From Cliona cf. orientalis (lineage: Eukaryota; Porifera; Demospongiae; Clionaida; Clionaidae), in NCBI GenBank assembly GCA_963930775.1, contig OZ005689.1:16460760-16524759 (forward strand): a stretch of 64,000 nt of DNA, read 5' to 3'. Shown piece by piece: positions 26,004-38,282 of the stretch. The notes under the pieces were generated by a model that was not told the origin of the DNA, did not search any database, and saw only the letters and a program-made list of their open reading frames with translations. The stretch's first letter is position 1. Each line of letters opens with the position of its first letter. The translations under genes and the position numbers were made by a program.

Positions 26004-27107
26004 AAAAGTGGAAGGCTACTGTAACTGTAGATAGCTGTTTAACTGGGTGCAAGTCATCGAAAGTTTGGGTTTGGGTTTGGGTTATTGAAAGTAATCGCAC
26101 TGGTGGATGCATAAATAATACTATTAGCGAAAATGTACTATTATAATAGTACACATGTAGTACTATCAATTCAGTGTAACAATCTATAGGTACTATTCCA
26201 TATAGACAATCAACATAATAATACTACGTATAGTTTACATATTTATTATAATAATAATAATATTATTATATACATGACATGTTAGTAACTTATATCACTG
26301 GCTGTGATAGTGTAGTGAACAATGCATGCTGCATGTGACAGGCTACTGTAACAGGTAAACAATAAAACTACACAAGCATAGGATGGGTGCACACGTGCAT
26401 GGATTGGGTGCAAACGAACCCATATGTCAGCCGCCTCTGCCTATGTCACTATATAAACTGAAAGCCTCTGTGACATAATATTATTATGCACTTGAGAGCC
26501 ACTGCCTGTTCACACTGTCACTGCATTGACAACTGACCAGCAAGGAACAGAATGGCAATCAGTCATGTAGCTCAGACTAGCAAAATTAAAAGCTGCACAC
26601 CACTATACCACTGGGCAGGATTTAACATGACCTTTATAAATCCTTCAGATAATAAGGCCACTGACTACCTATAGTGCCATTTGCCGTATGTGACTATACA
26701 TGGATCATGGATGGACACGATGGATAAAACTTAATATTCAAAGCTACCACATTAATAATTTTCTAGTTATGTACTAGCATAGATCTAGTCACTATTACGT
26801 ATACAGTACTACTATCATGATAATAATTATCATACAGGTCATGTGAAATTGCATGTATTCCAGATTTCCGTCCAATCCAGAGTCCAGTGGCATAATCAGA
26901 GCTATGTGCAATTTTTGGCCACAAGTACAGAGTTCTCACTGTACAGAGTTCACGATTGTTAATTTTGTGATGTTTGGTCTTTCCATAGTCCTACCTGTAA
27001 CATTGATCATCACCTCTGGCAATGTCAATATGACTGGGGGCTGATAACTATTGTGACGAAGTCAGCAGCATTATAAGCACACACTGGCGTGCTGGGTCTC
27101 TGTACTC

Positions 27108-27385
27108 AGGCCCGTAGGCAGGGGGGTGCAGGGGGGTGCATGTGCACCCCCCTTTTTTCAGCCTAATAATTGCATGTCATTTCACAGAAGTTCTTAATTG
27201 CATGAGCAATAGACTGAGGCTGCATGCTATCCTCTCCATCAGCTTGACAAACACTTAGTGCAGCTAATTAACATCACACCTCAATCAATAAGCAGTTGTG
27301 ACCAATACATGCATAATTATTATAGTAGTCACTGTATACCCATACACATGTGCACCCCCCTTTTAAAAAGTCTGGCTACGGGCCT
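27108..27385. mobile_element. Short hAT-like inverted-repeat element (278 bp)
   Basis: It begins AGGCCCGTAGGCAG and ends CTGGCTACGGGCCT. The flanks CTGTACTC and GTGTACTC match at 7 of 8 bases, like an 8-bp target-site duplication. Inside is a palindromic block of GGGGGGTGC and GCACCCCCC. A relative with similar ends lies at 50409-50766. Superfamily is inferred from the duplication length. Confidence 0.6.
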
Positions 27386-29100
27386 GTGTACTCATAGTGT
27401 TTTGTCATGTTTGGGCACTCAGGGGTCCATATTTCACTTAGGGGAATAGGCACCCCGTCCCCATAACACTAGTGAGCGATATGGAGTTGGGGATGCACAA
27501 AAATTGGGGTCCCCATATCCCTGCTATACACCTCGAATGCAAACCTTCTTCTCTGACGACCACTCTTCTATGATGCCTGATATGTACCGTCTCAAACGCG
27601 TACTTCCTCTCAGACGACCCTTACCATTTAATATGGGAGGGTTGGGAAGGCGATTGCATTAATCCTCCGCCATGTGCTTTGACATTGAAAACGTGGGAGT
27701 GGCCCGCGGACGAGGCTACGTACTACTCCGCAGCCGTTTAGTGCTTTCAAGCGGGGGAGGGTCTGGCTCACTACCTATGCCCGTTTCGTGATTGCGTAAC
27801 ATTATGACGCTCAATTGCGTGTGATGCAATTCAAAACCTCGCCGGGGCTCGAAAACGGCAGCCACGGAAGCATAAAGAAACAACTTGAACAAGAGACGAT
27901 ACTTTTTCGATATATAGTAGAAAATGGCCAAACGGTAAGTCAACTAAAAAAAAAACAAAACCTAGCCGTGTGACCAGCTATACGCCCGATAAACATTTAA
28001 CTTTACGTAATCATATTTTCCACGAATCAGACAACATCTTGTCTGGCAGTGGGTCAGACCCTCCCTCCGCGTGTTTTTCCTGAAAGAACTAAAACGCTGT
28101 GAAGTCTGAGGGTCTGGCTTACCTATCCGATAGGCGTGGTCAAATCGTTACGTTTTGTGCGTGAATGACGATTGATGACCATCACCCCTTACGCGCATGT
28201 GCGCGGGTAAACATCATGAACGTGCCCTTACATGGAATTGTGTATTCACTTCCTTGCTCGGCCAATTGTTACAAATTGCTTCTGTTGTGGTCACACACGT
28301 GGTTACATGGTAACACCTGTACTGCAGTGTATGCCTATCACTGCATATTCATTTTATGTTCTGCCTTTCAAGGGCTTCACAAATTACTACAGACTGAAAA
28401 GGCATCATCTGGTCATAAGCCGACCATATGTGGTGCATGCTACAGGCCTCACCCCACTGCACAATACTGTGATCTTGTGACATTGTGGCAACAGCATTGT
28501 CAGCCTGTTGCCTTACAGAATACAAGTAAACCTTATCACTGAGGTACTAGCCTATCAGTGAATGAACTAACAAGGACTAGAGAACATCTGTCAGTATTAT
28601 TCAATGCTAGCTTGGGACTCTACCAGTTGATCAGTACTGAGCCAAGTGGACCTATTGAAGTGGCTGGTATAATTCTATTGGATTACTGAGGTAAGTTGAT
28701 TAGCATATTATAGGGCTGCAATAAAGTGAATTAGCACATGGTTAGTCCATTATCAACTACACTATAAGGATATTGCACAACCGTTCTGGTCACTCTAGGG
28801 CTAGCAGTGTCAGTGATAAGTAGCAGTCAGCTTCATGATCAGTACTGAGTACTAGTCTGTATTGAACAATAAGTATAGCCAAAGTTTTCTGGTGCGTATA
28901 CATTAATTTTGCCAAGATAGTGTTTTAGTAATCTTGTACTGTTTTATGTTTACAGGAACTAGAGGAGATTGTCATTCATTACTTAGTGCAACACAGTGGT
29001 TCATCCTTTCCGAGTGCATCATTGAGTTTTTCACACCTCATTTAATGTGCAGAGTACCCACATGTTTATCGTCCACCCTTCATTAGTCCACAGCACAATC

Positions 29101-30456
29101 ATGTCAACACCTGCCCAGATCCTGAGTGCGATAGATGGTGTTCTTAGCAACACAAAATGGCGTGGCCCACCTTCAGATATGACCCACCTTCATGACCCCC
29201 AGCACCTGGAGGTTTTCAAGCACCTAGGCAATTCTGAATCCATCATTAGCCAGAGAATAGTTGATAAAACTCAGGCATTAATCGAATCTTCAAGCCCAAA
29301 AGAGTTCAGAATCTGCTCTGTTGGATGTGAAGATGGATCACTGGACAAAGTGGTCCTTGATAAACTCAGTAAAACCTATCCATCGATCAAATTCTACTAC
29401 ACTGGTATAGAAACAGATGAACAAGTATGTGAAGCAGCAGAAGAGAGACTATCAGAGATCGCATCAAATATCCAAGTCAAATTTGTTGTTAAAGATTACG
29501 AAGAACTTTCAAAGGAAGATTTCACCGAGGCGTTTGATCTCATGTTTATGGTGAATTGTACCTATTATGCTTCATCTCTTGAGCAACTACTAAAAGGGGC
29601 AGTGCAGCTATTGCAACCATCTGGAGAGCTAATCATCATCAGTTCAAGTCGCCAATCTTTCGAAGAGCTTATAACCCGGTTCTGGTCTCACCAGCGCATG
29701 CATGACCTTCATACCAGTGAGACTGTTACTGCCACACTCTCAAAGCTGGGAATCAAGCACTCGGTTGACAAAGCACCCGTAACTTTTGATCTGACGGAAT
29801 GCTTTAATGATGACTTTAAGAGTGCTTCATCACTGCTCATTTTGGATCACCTTGTCTTTACAAGGTACAGTATAGCATGCCAAGTTCCATTTTTGGTTAT
29901 TACTTTGATTATGTACTAGATAGTATGACCAATGGTATGTGGCTAGATTCCTTCTCCTGGTGTTGACTGTGTGTGCATTCTCACCCTTAATGGCCACACC
30001 TGATGAGTGGCCACCCTAACAGCTACTCATCTTAAGCTCATCTTGGTGCCATAACGCTACTCCTACCCAGTTATAATGGTTCATTCCTAAGTGGTGGCCA
30101 CTATAGTGTATACAAGGCAGTTCAATACACACTCATTATAGGTAGGGTGGCCATTAAGAGGGGGTTCCACTGTGAGTTGAATACACACTTAAGTAAACGA
30201 TGCTATCACCATGTTTACCGTGTGATAACTCTTGTTATGCACTCATACATTAGTGATGAAGGAATGCTGTCATACATTATGATATTATTATTATTCTAAT
30301 TATTGTACATAGCAACTTAATTATCTTATTTCCAGGTTGAAAGACTACCCTCCTGAAGTGCCTGAGCTGTGTATCAAGTTCCTTCAAGCAATTGCCGAGA
30401 AAATCAACTCAAAGACTGTTGTCAAATCAATCAGTGACGTGATAGTTTGTCAGTAA
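29101..30456 (+). CDS. Histamine N-methyltransferase-like SAM-dependent methyltransferase
   Basis: Exons 29101-29864 and 30336-30456 join (codon split AG|G) into 294 codons, close to the 292 residues of vertebrate HNMT. A Rossmann-type methyltransferase motif I is seen as ICSVGCEDGSLD (about 71-82). Further HNMT-like features are an acidic strand end (GIETDEQ), FDLMFMVNCTYYASS where HNMT has its YYV motif, LIIISSSRQSF, and DLTECF near the C-terminus. HNMT transfers a methyl group from SAM to the imidazole of histamine in the cytosol, but substrate cannot be read from sequence alone. The ATG at 29101 was chosen over one at 29061 because the similarity starts there. An ATTAAA at 30456-30461 overlaps the stop codon, implying a very short 3' UTR. 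Confidence 0.75.
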
Positions 30457-31207
30457 TTAAAGCCATTTATTGAAGAGTATTGTTATCTAAAAGTAGGTAT
30501 GTATAATATTATTATAATATACAATGTCATAGTAATAATATTATTGTCGTGGAGTGTGATTTCAAGAAATATTGATTATCAATGAGTGCAGGGTGTGTGC
30601 ATGCTTTGTATTAGGAAGATGGTGGAAATCCAAAAAAGAGGGAAATCCACAGTATTAAGAATTACTGAAACTCCATGGATAACGCAATACCTATGACGTC
30701 ATGGTTAGTTACACCATATGCAAGAACTGCAGAGCTCTGAGGTTACAATTATACACACTTAAGCTTTCAAGTCATGAAGTGTAATATTAATTCACACACA
30801 ACTGCTGATGTCTATACTCATAAACATAGCATAATGTTATTGTAATGTCTCGTAATAGCTTGCATAAACATTTTTCCAAGACAACATACCTTTTAGAGTA
30901 GGGGTGAAAGGAGAAATGGAGCGTAGCGCTTCATATAAACTATAGCTATTAATGGATAGTAATAGATTTAAATGCTTGAAATTCTTGCTGACTTAAGCTT
31001 TTCTTGTTAAATATCAGCATACTGGAATTGTTTGATCCATCAATAAAAAGATACCTGTGTATTTCATTAGCACTTAGTATGCATCTGAAGGATTTCACTT
31101 TAAATTTGATCTCCTGTAAAATATCAGCGGAATTTTCTAAGAAATAAATTTCCAATAAATCTGTGGTATTAAGTTTTTGTAAAAGTAAGGCTAGTAATAA
31201 TGCAATT

Positions 31208-31385
31208 AACAATGAGTTTAAACATCACATGGCAGTTCTTTTGTGTTTCGTTTGTATTTTGGTGATTTAGACTAGTCAGCAGCAGTAATAATGAAATAAC
31301 AATGATTTTAAACATTATATGACAGTTCTTTGTGTTTCGTTTGTATTTTGAAGATTTAGATTAGTCAGCAGTAGTAGGGTTTGAG
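31208..31385 (-). repeat. Imperfect 90-bp direct duplication over the receptor 3' end
   Basis: 31208-31297 and 31298-31385 align, sharing TTGTGTTTCGTTTGTATTTT and TAGTCAGCAG. The right unit contains the last codons and stop of the multi-Ig receptor. The left unit is its downstream echo. Confidence 0.65.
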
Positions 31386-34300
31386 TATAATACTGAACCT
31401 TCCAATTCACTAGCTATAGCTTCATTAATAGAATCATTGTAGTCGTTTCTACTTCCATCATCAATATCATTATTATCCTCACCCAGAATCTGAGATTGTC
31501 TTTTGCACTTAATTATAAGACTGATGATTATCAGAGTGAGTGCTCCTATCACAATCATAGTTACTGTAGGTGTAGTAATAATGATTGAGACATCTCTGCT
31601 TGAGAATCCATCAAAGAAGTTGGGGGCTGTAATAATAATTTCTCTCCATAATATTATATACATTTCACCATATGCATCTAGTAAATATATTATCATAAAA
31701 GTGGCTACTCAAAGAAAATGGACCACTGAGGAGTTTTTAGGGGATATTATGATAGCACCATGTGTATTGAGTGTATCAAGATTAAGCAATGCAAGTACAA
31801 TATTAATGACCATTCTTATACAACCACTTTTCGGACATTTGGAAGCAATTTACTGTGTCCGCGTTATTAATAAGGTATACTCACTGAAAATGACATGGTA
31901 TACATAGCAGTGTTAAAATTAATTTAATTTACAACAAACCTTTCTCAACTATGATGATATCGGTGAAGGAATTAAATACAGGATCACTCTCTTCAGTTTC
32001 CTTTGCAGCACACTGCACAATCAAATTATTCAGTTCCATAAAGGCAGTTATGGTGACATGAAAGTGCTGAAGACTATCTGTTGGAAAATTAGAATCATAG
32101 AAGTGAAACCCCATGTTTTCTAATACACTCTTGTTCTGGGTGTAGAAGTAATGTGTTCCATCTGGGAGTACAAATTTCCATTCTGCATAGGTATCAGTGT
32201 TCCTGGTACATGAGATTGTCACATGATCTCCTTCTTTTGTGGTTAGATTCTTCGGCTGATCACTGAAAATCTTCACAGCTGGACAGAATGAAGCCAAAAT
32301 TATTAACAAGCTAATCACTGAAATGATATGGTAGCAGTGTTAAATTAAAACAAACCTTTCTCAATTATGATGATATCGGTGAAGGAATTAAATACAGGGT
32401 CACTCTCTTCAGTCTCCTTTGCAGCACACTGCACAGTCAAATTATTCAATTCCATAGTGGCAGTTATGGTGACATGAAAGTGCTGAAGATTATCCGTCGG
32501 AAAATTTGAATCATAGAAGTGAAACCCCATGTTTTCTAATGCACTTTTGTTCTGGGTATAGAAGTAATGTGTTCCATCTGGGAGTACAAATTTCCATTCT
32601 GCATAGGTATCAGTGTTCCTGGTACATGAGATTGTCACATGATCTCCTTCTTTTGTGGTTAGATTCTTCGGCTGATCACTGAAAATCTTCACAGCTGGAC
32701 AGAATGAAGCCAAAATTATTAACAAGCTAATCACTGAAATGATATGGTAGCAGTGTTAAATTAAAACAAACCTTTCTCAATTATGATGATATCGGTGAAG
32801 GAATTAAATACAGGGTCACTCTCTTCAGTCTCCTTTGCAGCACACTGCACAGTCAAATTATTCAATTCCATAGTGGCAGTTATGGTGACATGAAAGTGCT
32901 GAAGATTATCCGTCGGAAAATTTGAATCATAGAAGTGAAACCCCATGTTTTCTAATGCACTTTTGTTCTGGGTATAGAAGTAATGTGTTCCATCTGGGAG
33001 TACAAATTTCCATTCTGCATAGGTATCAGCGCTCCTGGTACATGAGATTGTCACATTATCTCCTTCTCTTGTGGTTAGATTCCTTGGCTGATCACTGAAA
33101 ATCTTCACAGCTGGACAGTAAAACAAGTAAGCGTAAATGATTTCCTGAGCTATAACCAATAATTTAGTCGATAATTTTTGGAATACAAGTTAGTGTTAGT
33201 AATTAGTTTTGTGCATAGTACATCATTCAAAAGTTATTAATTCAAGTCAGAGAATAAGAAGTAGCAAGAGACATATTAGGATCATAAATCAGTGCATCCA
33301 TGATGTGGCTGGCCATGGCTGCTCTAAGATGTTAAATTTATGATATTCGTCACCACCCTATTGGTGAGGTGCTGCATGGGCCCTGGGGAAATGGGACCAG
33401 TTCCCTCTTGAATGTACCAATACTCAAATGATCCCTTAAAATTTACTAGAAGCAAGCAGAAACTGTTTATTCAGCTAGTGTGTGACAGAGTTGTGCTAAC
33501 CATTTTCCACAATGATTATATCGATGAAGGAGTTCAACACAGGATCGCTTTCCTCTCTTTCTCTTGCTGCACATCTGATTTTTGTGCCGTTCAGTTGATC
33601 GCTGACATTTATGACAACAGAGAACTCCTGTAGTCTGTCCATGGTTGATCCTGAATCATAGAAGCTAAACCCCATGCTATTAAGCATGGTCTCATTTTGT
33701 GTGTAGTAATAGTAACTTTCATCTTGCAGTATAAAATTCCACTCAAGATGTGTTCCATTGCTCCTTACACATGTGATCGTCACATTATCTCCATCTTTTG
33801 CTGTCAGATATCTAGACTGCTGACTGGATACTATTACTGTTAAACAAAATCATGCAAAAGGGTAGATTTGTATTGTATCGCTATTCGTTCATAAACAAAA
33901 TCTTCCCAGCCTCCATTAAACATTAGCAGTTAAAGTTTAAGTTATTGTTTTGGCCATGCCATGATGGTATAATCAAGAGTATATAAGAGGAGGGAGAGAG
34001 AGTGTCCAACTCCATATTGCTGTGTGCAAGCACCCTTTGCCAAGTACAGAGGTCAACTTACACAATCTTACACACAAATTTACCACAAACGTCTGGCATA
34101 TAACCACGTGCTTGTATTTGCAGGCATGGTAGTGGTCTATCACACATACTGAGCAATGATAGCAGTTATGGATGGTCATGCACCTGTACTGGTTTGTGGT
34201 AACCTTGACCTCTGTACTTGGCAAAGGGTGTTTGCACACAACAATACAGAGTAGGATACTCTCTTGGTATAATAATATTATTATAATAATATTATGCAAT

Positions 34301-35356
34301 GTAAATTAATACAATTTCACTTACGTTTCTTTTGGGTTGTGACAGCTACTACAGCAGTATGTCTGTAATGCAGTGTAATGTTTTTCTCTTCCCACCGCAC
34401 TCCACATTTCACACTCAAGCCATTAGTCTCGGATGTTACATTCAATAATATGATGCTGAAGCTACTAAGTTCTCCAGAAATCGTATCATTGTATGTATCT
34501 TCAAGATCTGTGTCGTTATGCATCATCATAATGGCTGTTAATGTTGCCCCACTTTTAAGTTGAATTAATTGGCTACTATTAATTAAAAGTGGTGCATCTG
34601 CTATCATTAATCCATCCAGTGTCCATCGTGGATATAGTGAGACGCCTTGCCTGGGTACTGGCATCTCACATGTAATCCTTGCATCCTCTCCTTCCACAAC
34701 ATTGATGCTTGGGCTCCTCTCGATTTGCTTGCTTGAAACAGTTGGTTTATCTGAAATAAGAAATCAATGTCATAAGGGAGGAAAAAGAGATTATTGTGCA
34801 ACTCACCCTGAGCCACAACTGCTATAGTATTATCTACTTTAAATGATTCTCTCGTTGTAAGACCACAGGACACTAAAACTTCTTCATAAGGATCAATATC
34901 AAAAAAATTGATAGAGAAGGTTGCATTGATCGTGACATTATTCAAAAGGTTGCATTGATTTTGTAAGTCAGTTGCAGTTGTAGTTATGCTATATTGCAGA
35001 TTTCGTACCACTTGTTCTGATTTGTCGTTCACTAAGGAATGACTCGAATAGCCATCTGATTTCACACGGGCAATCCAGTTCAGTTCCAAGTTACATCCAG
35101 AGTTATTAAATTTTAAGAGACAACAATTTAAATTGATTATTTGGCATGTCACTGTCTTAGGTTGGCCAAACGGAATCGGTGAGTTGTCACGAGTAACTAA
35201 ATTAAAGTCTATGAGAGTGATACGTATTTTCATAATAATTATTATTATGGATATAGCTAACATACCTGGAATCTGACAAGCACAATCCATAGGGCTACCC
35301 GGTTTGATCATCCAGGAGCTTAAAATGATAAAGAACACTAGATCACAACAGTCCAT
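31361..35356 (-). CDS. Six-Ig-domain single-pass membrane receptor
   Basis: Eight exons on the minus strand: 35356-35266, 35208-34807, 34750-34325, 33836-33501, 33110-32772, 32694-32356, 32278-31940 and 31626-31361. They sum to 845 codons with every intron in phase 1. Residues 1-31 form a signal-like segment. Ig-like domains occupy about 31-164, 165-306, 307-418, 419-531, 532-644 and 645-757; the last four show a clear Cys-Trp-Cys pattern (TISC, EWKF, VQCAA). A transmembrane helix (about 779-796, VTMIVIGALTLIIISLII) is followed by a 49-residue acidic tail with NDYNDSI and VLYSNP. Ig4-Ig6 come from near-identical exons. A foldback element sits in intron 3. The role is likely extracellular recognition or adhesion; the ligand is unknown. 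Confidence 0.8.
31905..33119 (-). repeat. Tandem triplication of a 416-bp unit holding one Ig exon and intron
   Basis: Exons 33110-32772, 32694-32356 and 32278-31940 are each 339 nt and spaced exactly 416 bases apart. The 77-base introns are also nearly identical. The middle and upstream exons differ mainly near the start (RNLTTREGDN versus KNLTTKEGDH). The most 3' exon carries SVLENMG, TDSLQ and AFMELNNLIV. Such similarity over exon and intron points to recent unequal crossing-over. Confidence 0.9.
33997..34258. mobile_element. Foldback (MITE-like) element in receptor intron 3
   Basis: The left arm (about 33997-34057) and right arm (about 34198-34258) are reverse complements with few mismatches, sharing CACCCTTTGCCAAGTACAGA followed by GGTCAA. 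A second short pair, TTACCACAAAC / GTTTGTGGTAA, lies further in. The open frame on the minus strand here is not an exon. Confidence 0.75.
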
Positions 35357-35760
35357 TGTTACAGTATCAGATGTTGTTTAGCTTCAGCTACGTAGCCAGT
35401 GATAGTAACTCATGGTCAAAAATGGGTGTGGCCCTACCAAAATTCATACCACTTAACTAGAAAACACATTATGATTACTATTATAGTCAGCAGCATGCAT
35501 GCTTCATTGAATCCGGAGTATGTTGTTAATAGCAATTTGTGCTGCAACTATCTTGCTTCTATCTCCAATGAAGCCTACCTACAGTGCACATATGCATCTA
35601 TACAGTATGTGACTGCAGACAGCATACTTATGTTGATATCATACAAGTACTAATGCTAATAGTGGCGGTGTAGTTGTGTATAGAGAACACGTTCATCTGC
35701 ACGATCGATTTTAATGTAATAAACATAGCATAATTATTATCACAGGATGTTAATATTATA

Positions 35761-36813
35761 TTACCATAGGTCAGCATCATTACTGCTGTCTAAAAGTACA
35801 GCTGTCTGCCATAGATGCTTAGGAAAAGCATCATAATGGTGATTATTGCTATTCATGTTTGTATGTGAGATATGTCTCGCTTGTGCATTGCACTTTTTCT
35901 TCTTATTTCGTAGTTGCCTTCGTAATTTGATATTGTATGCAATGAGCACTGCTATAACTACTGCCAAGAATATGCAGACAGCAGACAAGAGAGCAACAAC
36001 TGGAAAGCTTGCTTCATTTGGCCAGCTGCTTGTGCTTCTCGATCCAATAACAAAAATTGAGGTAGAACTTTGTGTGGTGTTAGTAGTGGAAGAAGTGGTT
36101 GACTCTGTAGGACTTGCTACAGTAGTTGATTCACAAGGAACTGTGCACTGAGTCATATTAACTGGAGGAAAATGATATATACTAATTGGAGGTATGCAGG
36201 CATATTATTATTATTAATGATGTGTACCTGGCCACAAGCGAGCATACTTCCCTACTAGATGATATTCAGCACGAATGGGACCAAACCTCCTTAATCCACA
36301 GACTACCATTAATCCCTCTAGTGATGAAGTGAAGTTGTGTATTGTCAAGCCATACTGAAGTTGTCCTGTTTCATTCAGCAAACACTGTTCAAAGTCAAGA
36401 CTAGAATTAGAGAACTCAATCATTGTGTCGTCAATTTTAAAGCTATGAATGAAATGATTTCTATCGGTATTGATTTTATAGATTTCATCTTCAGAGGGAT
36501 CTATAATCATCCAATCTTGATGAATGTTCTCACTGCAAACATTGAGATTTTCGTTGCTACTTGGACAATATACTGTGCATGAAGTTGTCACACTCTGTCC
36601 GTCCATTACAGGAACAATGTGGTCATTCTTGTAATGTGCATCAATATCTACAAATTTTAAGTTTTAACAAAACTTACAATAAGATAGTATTATCAACTTA
36701 CAAGGCAAATAACGACTTTGAAAACACTCTGACATCGCCGATGCTGACCAGTTGGTAATCACCATTAGGCAGTAGCACAGAATTAGCATCAAAGTCATGT
36801 AAATGGCAGCCAT
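35761..36813 (-). CDS. Single-Ig membrane protein with Ser/Thr-rich stalk
   Basis: Exons 36813-36702, 36647-36228 and 36161-35761 give 310 codons with both introns in phase 1. Residues 1-26 form a strong signal peptide (hydrophobic core LMLILCYCLMVI, end SASA). An Ig-like domain covers about 38-177 (Cys at TTSC, Trp at QDW, Cys at VVCG). A Thr/Ser-rich, probably O-glycosylated stalk (about 188-223) leads to a transmembrane helix (about 231-252), a basic stop-transfer (KLRRQLRNKKKK) and a 58-residue tail with HHYDAF. It lies head to tail with the six-Ig gene, 404 bases upstream of that start codon, and shares its exon logic, so the two are probably related by duplication. An ATTAAA on the minus strand near 35711 could serve polyadenylation. 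Confidence 0.78.
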
Positions 36814-38282
36814 AGTATAGTTAATAACTCAATCCCAAAGTATTCTCGATTTGCTAGCTGGTAGCTATACTGTACAGCAACTGCTAACGGTTGTTAGGCC
36901 AATAGACATCTGTTGGTACGACACACGCATACCATAATGTAATTGATAGCCATATAAAGACTTCAAATGGAATATACATAGATGTGGGTAGTGAATACTT
37001 ATAGTCCAATAATAATTATTACAATTAACCTGCTATAAATATCACAGAAGGCATTTAATAGTGATTCAGTGTACTGCAGTTGAAATCCTTGATACTACCT
37101 GCCTAATTGATACTTATATTTGTACACATCAAAAAATGTATGCTGTCCATTGGTCCTTATTAAATCCCTTATTTCAAGAGTAGCTATAATAATTATTGTA
37201 CATTACCTTACATTTCAACTCATGGTTACAGAATTGAACAGAGTATTCTAAGCTAGAGCGCTATATATAGGTCATCATTGTTGGGGGAGGGTATAGGGAG
37301 TTATAACTATAATAATAGGTTACAAGCTGCTGTTGTTATGTCACGAGTTGCATGGTCAGCATGCATTTCCCTCTTTGTCATGATTATCAATAGCATGCAT
37401 GGCATTGCATGAATTTGTATATTACAGGAATGGGATAAAGGTCCTGTGGAGCTCTAGTGCAATTTTTAGCTGCTACTAGTACCGATGTGCATCCATAATC
37501 GGGCTGAGTCAAACTACATAACATTGTGCAGTACTATAAAATTAATGCAGTCTTTAGGTGGGGTTAACTAGTTACAAGAGAATAAAGATCATTAAGAATC
37601 TTTTTGTTCATAGCATAGGACATTGTAGCTTATTGTATTATGTCAGCTCTATAGTTGTGTCTATTATTGATACAATTAATTATACTCACAAGTTTGTCAA
37701 TACTGTAATTAATTGCGATATTCGTACATCCTGAATGCCTTAGTCACTTCTTTAAAATGCATAACTCCTATTCTACACAGTCCACATTCTTAGTCTGCAC
37801 AGTCCTGTTATAATGTATCACTTCAGTTCTTTTGTGCTCTCTTACCAGTCTCTGTATCTATGTCTCTAGATCTGTGTATTTAAATACGAAATATTTACCT
37901 CAGTGACCTGCCACATGAAGTGTAGTGGTACCCGGTACCCATACACCACAGTATTATTATCAGATTCTAAAATTTTAACACTGCAGTCTTTAGCCAGGCT
38001 AATCAAAGTCTAACATGAGATTGTGTGTGGCTGGTATCAGGATAAAATTCATAGCAGGTTCAGGAGTTCGATTTATTCACACACTGTAACAGTATAGCTA
38101 TGTGCCAATCATGCATAGCTACAATGATTAAATTTATTCCTTCTAGACCTGAAGCTTCAGGTCTAAAAGAATTCCTCAAATTCAATTCAAACATGTGTTA
38201 AAACAATTCTAAACTATCCTTGTATAGTTTTGCTTGCTGCTATTAGAACCAAAGTCACAAGTAATTATTGCTGTCTACCTAA
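36814..38282. other. Intergenic; upstream region of the single-Ig gene
   Basis: No supported reading frame. It contains a 22-base perfect palindrome at 38144-38165 and scattered AT-rich sequence. Confidence 0.5.
38144..38165. repeat. 22-base perfect palindrome
   Basis: The half-site TAGACCTGAAG is followed immediately by its reverse complement. After one mismatch, three more pairs extend it. Confidence 0.85.

Larger units (their letters stand above)
23630..29100. other. Intergenic stretch without a recognised gene
   Basis: About 5.5 kb with only short spurious frames. It contains an R1 end fragment at 24985-25032, a G24/C17 pair at 25956-26003 and a hAT-like element at 27108-27385. A 125-codon frame at 28165-28542 overlaps another open frame and resembles nothing I know. 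A possible 5' UTR splice acceptor for the methyltransferase gene lies near 28955. Confidence 0.5.

Noticed and set aside
26063-26082. TTTGGG repeats as an interstitial telomere
   Set aside because: Only three units, and the unit is not the animal TTAGGG.
28165-28542. 125-codon open frame and an overlapping second frame
   Set aside because: Neither resembles a known family; two overlapping open frames of similar quality suggest chance or old repeat sequence.
30949-31212. 87-codon minus-strand open frame downstream of the six-Ig receptor
   Set aside because: It follows the receptor stop, overlaps the 90-bp duplication and shows no recognisable domain.
31503-31907. 134-codon plus-strand open frame
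   Set aside because: Antisense shadow of the transmembrane exon and the preceding intron of the six-Ig receptor.
33973-34299. 108-codon open frame on the minus strand
   Set aside because: It lies inside the foldback element, has no splice continuity with the receptor and no domain-like composition.
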